A stretch of DNA of 64,000 bases from Pseudomonas segetis (GTDB taxonomy: Bacteria; Pseudomonadota; Gammaproteobacteria; Pseudomonadales; Pseudomonadaceae), in NCBI RefSeq assembly GCF_900188155.1, contig NZ_FZOG01000001.1:594935-658934 (forward strand), given 5' to 3'. This document shows positions 19,789-27,273 of this stretch, in pieces. Position 1 is the stretch's first letter, and each line of letters starts with the position of its first letter. A program made the position numbers and the translations under genes. Below the pieces are notes generated by a model that was not told the origin of the DNA, did no database searches, and saw nothing but the letters and a program-made list of their open reading frames with translations.

Positions 19789-21159
19789 ATGCTGAACAAG
19801 CACAAATTGATCGGTACCGCGATTGCACTGGTGTTATTCACCGGCAACGCGCTGGCGGCCGTTTCAGCCGAAGAAGCAGCAAAGCTGGGCACTACTCTGA
19901 CCCCCTTTGGTGCTGAGAAAGCCGGCAATGCGGCCGGCACTATTCCAGCCTGGACCGGTGGTATCACCAAGGTACCGGCTGACTACAAGGGGCCGGGCCA
20001 GCACCACCCGGACCCATTTGCGGCAGACAAACCGCTGTTCACTATTACCAAGGCCAACCTGGACCAGTACAAGGCTAACCTGACCCCAGGCCAGATTGCC
20101 TTGTTCAACACCTATCCAGACACCTACCAGATGCCGGTTTACCAGACGCGTCGTTCGGGTTCTGCGCCGCAGTGGGTGTATGACAATACGCGCAAGAACG
20201 CAACCACGGCCAAGCTGCTCGATGGTGGTAATGGCTTTGCCGATGCTTATGGCGGCATTCCGTTTCCGATCCCGCAGAACGGTGTCGAGGCCTTGTGGAA
20301 CCACATCGCCCGCTATCGCGGCACCTATATCGTGCGTCGCGCCTCGGAAGTCGCGGTACAGCGCAACGGCAGCTATTCCCTGGTGACCTCGCAGCAGGAA
20401 GCCCTGTTCAAGTACTACGACCCTAAAGGTTCGTTCGCTGACCTGAACAACATCATGTTCTATTACCTGTCCTTCACCAAAAGCCCGGCGCGCCTGGCCG
20501 GTGGTGCGGTATTGGTCCACGAGACTCTCGACCAGGTCAAGGAACAGCGTCAGGCCTGGGGCTACAACGCCGGGCAGCGTCGCGTGCGTCGTGCACCGAA
20601 CCTTGCCTATGACACTCCCATCGCGGCGGCTGACGGCCTGCGAACCGCCGATGACACCGACATGTTCAACGGTGCGCCTGATCGCTATGACTGGAAGTTG
20701 CTGGGTAAAAAGGAAATCTATATTCCTTACAACAACTATAAAGTCACCAGTCCAGACGTGAAATACGATGATCTGCTCAAAGAAGGGCATCTCAACCCGG
20801 CTTACACACGCAACGAATTGCACCGTGTATGGGTGGTCGAGGGCACGCTGAAGAGCAGTGCGCGGCATATCTACTCCAAGCGTACCCTGTACCTTGATGA
20901 AGATAGCTGGCAGGCAGCAGTGGTTGATCAATACGACGGCCGTGGCGAGCTGTGGCGCGTGTCGATTGCCTACCTGAAGAACTATTACGAGTTGCCGACC
21001 ACCTGGTCTGCGCTGGATGTGTTCCACGACCTGCAGGCGCGTCGTTACTACGTGCAGAACCTGGACAACGAAGAGTCGACCACTATCGACTTCAGCCAGC
21101 CAGTTCCAGACGATGGTTATTTCAAACCCGCGGCCCTGCGCCGTCGTGGCACACGTTGA
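19789..21159 (+). CDS. DUF1329 periplasmic protein (LolA/LolB-like fold family)
   Basis: 456 residues. Signal peptide residues 1-23 (cleavage after GNALA). The mature protein has the DUF1329 (PF07044) hallmarks: EEAAKLGTTLTPFGAEKAGN, IPAWTGG, a central YDNTRKNATTAKL region, and a C-terminal half rich in Tyr/Trp strands (RRAPNLAYDTP, KRTLYLDEDSW). The family is assigned, as I recall, to the LolA/LolB/LppX-like fold, which carries lipids or lipoproteins across the periplasm. GGAGGAG precedes ATG 19789, 93 bases after the barrel gene. Confidence 0.88.
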   Translation: MLNKHKLIGTAIALVLFTGNALAAVSAEEAAKLGTTLTPFGAEKAGNAAGTIPAWTGGITKVPADYKGPGQHHPDPFAADKPLFTITKANLDQYKANLTPGQIALFNTYPDTYQMPVYQTRRSGSAPQWVYDNTRKNATTAKLLDGGNGFADAYGGIPFPIPQNGVEALWNHIARYRGTYIVRRASEVAVQRNGSYSLVTSQQEALFKYYDPKGSFADLNNIMFYYLSFTKSPARLAGGAVLVHETLDQVKEQRQAWGYNAGQRRVRRAPNLAYDTPIAAADGLRTADDTDMFNGAPDRYDWKLLGKKEIYIPYNNYKVTSPDVKYDDLLKEGHLNPAYTRNELHRVWVVEGTLKSSARHIYSKRTLYLDEDSWQAAVVDQYDGRGELWRVSIAYLKNYYELPTTWSALDVFHDLQARRYYVQNLDNEESTTIDFSQPVPDDGYFKPAALRRRGTR

Positions 21160-21180
21160 TTCTCGTGTAGTCTTGCTCAA

Positions 21181-21207
21181 AAGCCGCTACAGTCGTAGCG
21201 GCTTTTG
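21181..21207 (+). terminator. Rho-independent terminator after the DUF1329 gene
   Basis: AAAGCCGCTAC pairs with GTAGCGGCTTT around AGTC and ends in a short T run. It splits the cassette into two transcription segments: either partial read-through reaches the propeller and pump genes, or these have their own promoter in 21208-21340. Confidence 0.8.
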
Positions 21208-21354
21208 TGTATTAGTGAAACCTATAGAGCGTCAATCACGCGGGTTTGCTTTAACAAAACATAACGTCATGCCGATTGTCAGGGCCTTCTAAAGCTAAGT
21301 AGCATAGGCAAACTGCTATATGCAGGAACTATAAAAATAAAAGGGGGAAGGTTT

Positions 21355-22446
21355 ATGAGTGAGCCCGTAATGCGGCGCACCTTGTCCGGTGGTCTAGCGA
21401 GATCCAGTCGCATACCGGTGTCGCGCATCTATTCGCCGCTGGGCAAAGCGCTCTCGCTGTGCAGTGTGCTGTCAATCCTAGCGTTTACTGTTGCGCCACT
21501 TACTGTGCAGGCCGCCGAGCCCGCCAGCCTCTATTCCATCATGTCCGAGCGAGCGCAAAGTTCGTTGCTGCTCGATATCACGGCCGCCGGCAAGCGCTTG
21601 GTAGCCGTTGGTGATCGCGGCCATATCCTGTATTCCGACGACAATGGTTCCACCTGGACCCAGGGCAAGGTTCCCACGCGTCAATTGCTCACCGCTGTCT
21701 ATTTTGTCGATGACAAGCACGGTTGGGCTGTTGGCCATGACGCGCAAATCCTGGCAACGACCGATGGTGGCCAGACCTGGGTCAAGCAGTTCGAGGACCT
21801 GTCACGCGAGGCCCCACTGCTGGATATCTGGTTCAAGGACGATGCCAAGACGGGGTTTGCGGTCGGCGCCTATGGTGCTTTGCTGGAGACAACCGATGGC
21901 GGTGCCAATTGGGAAGATGTCAGCGACCGGATGAACAACGAGGATGGCTATCACCTGAACTCGATCATCGCGGTAAAAGACTCCGGTTTGTTCGTGGTCG
22001 GTGAGTTGGGCGTTATGTTTCGCTCGGCTGACTGGGGCCAGACCTGGGAAACCGTAGAAAGTCCCTACGACGGTTCGCTGTTCGGTGCCGTGGCGACCAA
22101 AGAACCAGCCACCTTGTTGGTCTACGGTCTGCGCGGTCACTTGTTCCGCTCCAGCGACTTTGGCGACACTTGGCAACAAATCGAGATCAATACCCCCAAT
22201 AACGGTCCCCTGGAGTTCGGTCTGGCCGATGGTGAGCTACTGGCCGATGGCTCGATCGTGGTGGTTGGGCATGGCGGCACCGTACTGAAAAGCACGGATG
22301 ATGGCCGCAATTTCAGTTTAGTAAATCGCGCTGACCGGGTTTCCCTGAGCAGTGCTGCAACTACGGATAACGGCAAGCTGATTCTGGTCGGGCAAGGCGG
22401 TGTACACGTCGCTTCGCCAACAGGCGCCGATCTGGGCCAACAATAA
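21355..22446 (+). CDS. YCF48-related Asp-box beta-propeller protein (exported)
   Basis: 363 residues. A basic N-terminal stretch of ~28 residues precedes a hydrophobic segment (32-50), with likely cleavage after VQA (53). The mature part holds six Asp-box repeats of the form S/T-x-D-x-G-x-x-W/F: residues ~94, ~135, ~179, ~224, ~266 and ~313, the pattern of a six- or seven-bladed propeller like Ycf48/HCF136. It should be a periplasmic partner of the pump encoded 18 bases downstream. GGGGGAAGG precedes the ATG. An in-frame ATG five codons later is a possible alternative start. Confidence 0.87.
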   Translation: MSEPVMRRTLSGGLARSSRIPVSRIYSPLGKALSLCSVLSILAFTVAPLTVQAAEPASLYSIMSERAQSSLLLDITAAGKRLVAVGDRGHILYSDDNGSTWTQGKVPTRQLLTAVYFVDDKHGWAVGHDAQILATTDGGQTWVKQFEDLSREAPLLDIWFKDDAKTGFAVGAYGALLETTDGGANWEDVSDRMNNEDGYHLNSIIAVKDSGLFVVGELGVMFRSADWGQTWETVESPYDGSLFGAVATKEPATLLVYGLRGHLFRSSDFGDTWQQIEINTPNNGPLEFGLADGELLADGSIVVVGHGGTVLKSTDDGRNFSLVNRADRVSLSSAATTDNGKLILVGQGGVHVASPTGADLGQQ

Positions 22447-22464
22447 TAAGCCGGGAGCGTTTGC

Positions 22465-24825
22465 ATGAGTAAGCATCAACAAAAACCTGCGTCTTTTCTC
22501 GAGCGCTTGATTTTTAACAACCGCCCAGCCGTTATCGTGCTGTGCGTTTTGATCAGTGCCTTTTTGTTTTACCAAGCTGCGCAGGTTCGCCCGCAAACCA
22601 GCTTTGAAAAAATGATTCCACTGGGTCATCCCTACATCCAGAAAATGCTCGAGCACCGTAACGACCTTGCCAACTTGGGCAACACTGTGCGGATCTCGGT
22701 TGAAGCGGTTGATGGCGACATCTTCAGCAAAGAGTACATGGAGACCCTGCGCCAGATTAACGACGAGGTGTTCTACATCCCCGGCGTTGACCGCTCGGGC
22801 CTTAAGTCGCTGTGGAGTCCAAGCGTTCGCTGGACCGAAGTGACCGAGCAAGGCTTTAGTGGCGGTGAAGTGATTCCGCAGACCTATGACGGCTCGCCTG
22901 CCAGTCTTGAGGAATTGCGCGATAACGTGCTCAAGTCGGGCCAGATTGGCCGCCTGGTGGGTAACAACTTCAAGTCGAGCATCATCGATGTTCCATTGCT
23001 GGAGTCGTATCCAGATCCCAAAGACCAAGGCAAATTGGTGCCGCTGGATTACCAGAAGTTCTCCCACGAGCTTGAAGAGAAGATCCGCGACAAGTACCAG
23101 GCGCAAAACCCCAATGTGAAAATCCACATCATCGGTTTCGCCAAGAAAGTCGGTGACTTGATCGATGGCCTTTTGGGGGTCGCGTTGTTCTTTGCCGTGG
23201 CGATCGGCATCACCTTTGTCTTGTTGCTGTGGTTCACGCGTTGCTTCAAAAGCGCCCTGGCAGTGGTCTGCACCACGCTGATCGCGGTGATCTGGCAGCT
23301 CGGTTTGCTGAAAACCCTCGGGTTCGGGCTTGATCCGTATTCCATGCTGGTGCCGTTCCTGGTCTTCGCCATTGGTATTTCCCATGGCGTGCAGAAGATC
23401 AACGGTATCGCGATTGCTTCTGGCGAAGCCACTGACTCGCTGTCGGCTGCACGCATGGCTTTCCGCCAACTGTTTATTCCGGGCCTGGTGGCCTTGCTGT
23501 CTGATGCGGTGGGTTTCGTCACCTTGCTGCTGATTGATATCGGGGTTATTCGCGAGCTGGCCATCGGCGCATCCATGGGCGTTGCGGTCATTATCCTGAC
23601 CAACCTGATCCTGCTGCCGGTGATGATCTCGTACATCGGTATCAGCAAGAAGGCAGTGAAGATCAGTCGCGAAGATGCAGTACGCGACCATCCGTTCTGG
23701 CGCTTGATTTCCAATTTCGCTCACCCGGTGGTGGCGCCTGTTTCGGTGGTGATTGCCATTGTCGCGCTGGTGGGTGGTGTCTGGTATGGCCAGAACCTGA
23801 AGATCGGTGACCTTGACCAGGGTGCGCCGGAGTTGCGTCCTGACTCACGCTACAACCTGGACAACGATTTCGTTATCCGCAACTACTCGACCAGCTCCGA
23901 TGTACTGGTGATCATGGTCAAGACCGCGGCCGAGGGCTGCTCGACCTACCAGACGCTTTCGGCGATGGATCAGTTGTCCTGGACCCTGGAGAACACACCG
24001 GGCGTGCAGTCGGCGATCTCGATGGTCACTGTCTCGCGTCAAGTCATCAAGGGCATGAACGAAGGGAGCCTGAAATGGGAAACCCTGTCGCGTAACCAGG
24101 ATGTACTGAATAACTCGATCGCCCGTGCCGATGGCCTGTACAACGCGGACTGCTCCGTGGCTCCATTGCTGGTGTTCCTCAATGACCACAAGGCTGAAAC
24201 GCTCAGTCGTGTGGTTGCCGAAGCTGAAAGCTTCATCAAGGAAAACAACAAGGAAGGCCTCGAGTTTATCCTCGCTGCAGGTAACGCCGGTATTGAAGCG
24301 GCAACCAACGAGGTTATCGACCAGTCCGAAACCACCATGCTGCTTGCCGTTTACGCCGCAGTTGGCCTGATGTGCCTGATCACCTTCCGGTCGATTGCCG
24401 CGACACTGTGCGTAATGCTGCCGCTGGTGTTGACCTCGGTATTGGGTAATGCGCTGATGGCTTACATGGGCATCGGGGTGAAAGTTGCGACCTTGCCGGT
24501 AATTGCCCTGGGCGTTGGCATCGGTGTCGACTACGGCATCTATATTTACAGTCGATTGGAGACTTACCTGCGCCAAGGTCTGTCCCTGCAAGAGGCGTAT
24601 TTCGAGACGCTCAAGTCGACCGGTAAAGCGGTGCTCTTCACCGGCGTGTGCCTGGCCATTGGTGTAGCCACCTGGATCTTCTCGGCGATCAAGTTCCAGG
24701 CGGATATGGGCCTGATGCTGACCTTTATGTTCCTGTGGAATATGTTCGGTGCAATCTGGCTGTTGCCAGCCCTGGCTCGCTTCCTGATCAATCCGGAGAA
24801 GCTGCGTAACAAGGCTAGCGCCTGA
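22465..24825 (+). CDS. RND-superfamily (MMPL/HAE3-type) inner-membrane transporter
   Basis: 786 residues in two repeated halves. TM1 spans 22-41, a large periplasmic loop 42-230, TM2-6 ~232-392, TM7 ~425-440, a second loop 441-622, and TM8-12 ~624-775. The TM10-equivalent motif GVGIGVDYG carries Asp689-Tyr690, the usual proton-relay pair of MmpL-type pumps, while the matching site in the first half reads GISHG (Ser306-His307). Such proteins export lipids or hydrophobic molecules. It lies 18 bases after the propeller gene with GGGAG before the ATG, and ends at a long bidirectional terminator. Confidence 0.92.
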   Translation: MSKHQQKPASFLERLIFNNRPAVIVLCVLISAFLFYQAAQVRPQTSFEKMIPLGHPYIQKMLEHRNDLANLGNTVRISVEAVDGDIFSKEYMETLRQINDEVFYIPGVDRSGLKSLWSPSVRWTEVTEQGFSGGEVIPQTYDGSPASLEELRDNVLKSGQIGRLVGNNFKSSIIDVPLLESYPDPKDQGKLVPLDYQKFSHELEEKIRDKYQAQNPNVKIHIIGFAKKVGDLIDGLLGVALFFAVAIGITFVLLLWFTRCFKSALAVVCTTLIAVIWQLGLLKTLGFGLDPYSMLVPFLVFAIGISHGVQKINGIAIASGEATDSLSAARMAFRQLFIPGLVALLSDAVGFVTLLLIDIGVIRELAIGASMGVAVIILTNLILLPVMISYIGISKKAVKISREDAVRDHPFWRLISNFAHPVVAPVSVVIAIVALVGGVWYGQNLKIGDLDQGAPELRPDSRYNLDNDFVIRNYSTSSDVLVIMVKTAAEGCSTYQTLSAMDQLSWTLENTPGVQSAISMVTVSRQVIKGMNEGSLKWETLSRNQDVLNNSIARADGLYNADCSVAPLLVFLNDHKAETLSRVVAEAESFIKENNKEGLEFILAAGNAGIEAATNEVIDQSETTMLLAVYAAVGLMCLITFRSIAATLCVMLPLVLTSVLGNALMAYMGIGVKVATLPVIALGVGIGVDYGIYIYSRLETYLRQGLSLQEAYFETLKSTGKAVLFTGVCLAIGVATWIFSAIKFQADMGLMLTFMFLWNMFGAIWLLPALARFLINPEKLRNKASA

Positions 24826-24863
24826 TACAGCCTATGCTCGCTGCTGGATAAGCAGCGTTGCAG

Positions 24864-24906
24864 CAATAAAAAAACCGCGACCTGAATGGTTGCGGTTTTT
24901 TTATTG
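24864..24906. terminator. long bidirectional terminator
   Basis: Nineteen-base arms (CAATAAAAAAACCGCGACC and GGTTGCGGTTTTTTTATTG) with one G-T mismatch enclose TGAAT. T runs on both strands serve the convergent pump and DUF2780 genes. Confidence 0.9.
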
Positions 24907-24951
24907 TCGCTGATTGGTGTCAGCTTGCTCCTGCAGGCAGGAGCAGCGGGC

Positions 24952-25485
24952 TTAGACGCCCCAAAGGCTGGTCAGCGATTTCATCAAGGGTTCGCTCAGG
25001 CCTTGCTTACCCATGTAGTCAAGCAGTGTAGGGGCGAACTTGTTCAGGGTTTCAGCATTCATGCCCAGGTTGTTGAAGGCGCTGGTGACATCACCCATGT
25101 CCTTGGTATTGTTCAGCAGCGAAGTGGTGCTGGTGGACTCAGAGCCTGAACCCTTGCCCAGCAGTGAGCTGGCCTGATCAAGCAGTTCGCTGTTTTGGGT
25201 CAGTTGCTCCAGGCCTGGTACAGACTTGGTCAGTTCTGAGAACTGGCTGGGCTCAAGGTTGTTTTTCGCCAGGCCCAGCAGTGCCGCGGTACCGCCCGTG
25301 GCTTGCGGCTGGGTCACCCCAAGTTGGCTGGACAGGGTCTTTAGCAGTTGTCCTGTCTCGCCTGTGGCTTGAGAGTTTCCAGTCATGCTGGAAACGCTGT
25401 TGACAGCGTCACCGAGGTTGAATGCAAACACCGGAGTGGCTGCAAGGGTGAGGCTGAGCAGTAATAGTTTGGAAGGTTTCAACAT
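24952..25485 (-). CDS. DUF2780 family exported protein
   Basis: 177 residues starting MLKPSKLLLLSLTLAATP, with a signal peptide cleaved after VFA (~21). The mature protein is rich in Gly, Ser, Leu and Gln with helices (LLKTLSSQLGV, NLGMNAETLNKFAPTLLDYM) typical of DUF2780 (VcgC/VcgE-like) proteins. I chose the ATG at 25485 because AGAGGAA lies about eight bases upstream and a signal peptide follows directly; the longer frame to 25560 has neither. Function unknown. Confidence 0.8.
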   Translation of the reverse strand: MLKPSKLLLLSLTLAATPVFAFNLGDAVNSVSSMTGNSQATGETGQLLKTLSSQLGVTQPQATGGTAALLGLAKNNLEPSQFSELTKSVPGLEQLTQNSELLDQASSLLGKGSGSESTSTTSLLNNTKDMGDVTSAFNNLGMNAETLNKFAPTLLDYMGKQGLSEPLMKSLTSLWGV

Positions 25486-25626
25486 GGGGATCGTTCCTCT
25501 AATGATTGACATGCCATGGTTTGGACTGCGGACAGGCCAGGGGGATTTTGTGCTGTACATCTGTTGCCATGAATAGACTCTTGTTGCCCAGGCAGGTTCC
25601 TGGCCTACCTTTCAAGAGCGGTTGTT

Positions 25627-27273
25627 TTAGCGCGGGTAAAGTGCAGGCAAGGCACTGCTATCGGCGTTGCTGGCTGTCTCGTTCGGGGCCAGAGGCGGCA
25701 ACGAACGCACCGCCTGCCACAAGGCCTCACCCTGCCAATGTTGGGCTGTTTCGCTGTAAAGCGCACCATTGAGGTTGTGCAGCTCTGCAGACAGGGGTTC
25801 GTATCGCGCAGCCATTTCTGCCAGTGTTTCCGGCTGCTGGCGCGCCCAGGCATCGAGCGCGGCACGGCTGGCCTGTGTATCGTTGGCCAGGCAGCCACGC
25901 TTGATGTCATCAAGTAGTGAGCGCGGGCTCGGCCCGGTCGGGGCGACACGGGTGATTGCAGGCTGATGACGTGCGTACCACCACAGGGCAAAGCCGATCA
26001 GGCTGGTCAGGCTCAATATGAAGCATGCCAGTTGCCAGGGCCAGACGGCTTGCCCAGCCTGGGACGTGACGGGTAGGGCGGGAGCTGGTATCGGGTCGGT
26101 GGTGATTTCGCTATTGGCGGCAATCTCAAGTGTGCGTCCAGGCACGCTGGTGCGTTCGAGTTGATCCTTGTCAGTGTTCCACCACACCACTTCAACCGGA
26201 GCCAGTTCAACCTTGCCAGCCTGATTGGCGACCAGGGCTTCACGCTCCTCGCGACTGCCGATTATTCCCTGCTCGCTGGCTTCATTGCTTAGCTGGGGTT
26301 TATCCGGGTAGCGTTTCAAGCCGCTGGATTGGGTTTGCGGCAGGGCCGGAAGTTGAGCACTGGACAGGCCTTCGGCTTTGAGTAGCAAAGTACGGGTCAA
26401 CGAGTCTCCGACCTTGGCCTTGTCCGGTTCCGGTGACCAGGACTCAGCCAAACTCAGTGCGCTGGCGGGCAACCAGGGGGCATCGCTTGGGTAGCTGGCC
26501 GGCTTGGCTTTGACCGTTAGCGGGATGGCCGATGACTTGACCCGGGCAACCTTGCCTGGACGAGGGCCAAATGGGTTGAAGTCATTGGGGTTTGCACGAC
26601 CAACGGTAGTGGCGGTGAAGGTTTGGGCAGGAATAGTCAGAGTGCCGCTTTTTTGCGGAAAAATGGCGTAGCGCAGTTCAATTACACCATGGCGCACACC
26701 ATTGATCTGTTTCTCGTAGGTATGCGGTTTGCCCAATGGTTCGACCCGTGCGTCGTCAATTTCCAGTGGCGTCAGGCTGCTGTCATCGTAAAGCGAAACC
26801 GAGTGATAGATACGCAGGGTGAGAATCGCCTGGGCCTGTACGTAGACGCTTTGTTTATCGATGCTGGCGTCAATGAATACCGGCGCCATTTTATCTTTGT
26901 CGTTACGCTCGGAGGCTTTCAACACATGCAGGGTGATTGGCTCTGTGGTCTTATCGCCAAGGCTGATGGGCGGGATAACCACATAGCCGTCGTGTTTGGG
27001 GGAGATGGTCACTATCCAGCGCGTGGTGGCGCGTGATGCGCCGTCGACGCTGGTCAGGCGGTTGACCTGGCGGGTGCTGTATACATCGAACAACTTGGTC
27101 AGCGGGCTCAAGTCTGGCTTGCCAAACAAGGTGGTGTCATCGGACTCCAGTGTCAGCTCGACCATTTCTCCACTGTCGATCTGGCTTCGATCCACGCTGG
27201 CAGTAAAGTTCTCGCCTGCTTGCGCCGTGAAGGCGAGCAGGCAGAGGAGAAAAGTGCAAAACAGGCGTTTCAT
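25627..27273 (-). CDS. batD: BatD family protein (oxygen-tolerance)
   Basis: 548 residues. Signal peptide 1-19 (MKRLFCTFLLCLLAFTAQA) is followed by immunoglobulin-like beta domains beginning FTASVDRSQIDSGEMVELTL, a transmembrane segment near residues 405-425 and a cytoplasmic helical tail. This is the BatD layout; the bulk lies in the periplasm. The start is fixed by an ATGA overlap with the stop of the BatB/C gene; the longer frame to 27309 is not needed. It is the last gene of the MoxR/Bat operon. Confidence 0.87.
   Translation of the reverse strand: MKRLFCTFLLCLLAFTAQAGENFTASVDRSQIDSGEMVELTLESDDTTLFGKPDLSPLTKLFDVYSTRQVNRLTSVDGASRATTRWIVTISPKHDGYVVIPPISLGDKTTEPITLHVLKASERNDKDKMAPVFIDASIDKQSVYVQAQAILTLRIYHSVSLYDDSSLTPLEIDDARVEPLGKPHTYEKQINGVRHGVIELRYAIFPQKSGTLTIPAQTFTATTVGRANPNDFNPFGPRPGKVARVKSSAIPLTVKAKPASYPSDAPWLPASALSLAESWSPEPDKAKVGDSLTRTLLLKAEGLSSAQLPALPQTQSSGLKRYPDKPQLSNEASEQGIIGSREEREALVANQAGKVELAPVEVVWWNTDKDQLERTSVPGRTLEIAANSEITTDPIPAPALPVTSQAGQAVWPWQLACFILSLTSLIGFALWWYARHQPAITRVAPTGPSPRSLLDDIKRGCLANDTQASRAALDAWARQQPETLAEMAARYEPLSAELHNLNGALYSETAQHWQGEALWQAVRSLPPLAPNETASNADSSALPALYPR

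Noticed and set aside
21208..21354. second sigma-54 promoter before the propeller gene
   Set aside because: GG/GC pairs at ten-base spacing lack the flanking TGGC and TTGC bases.
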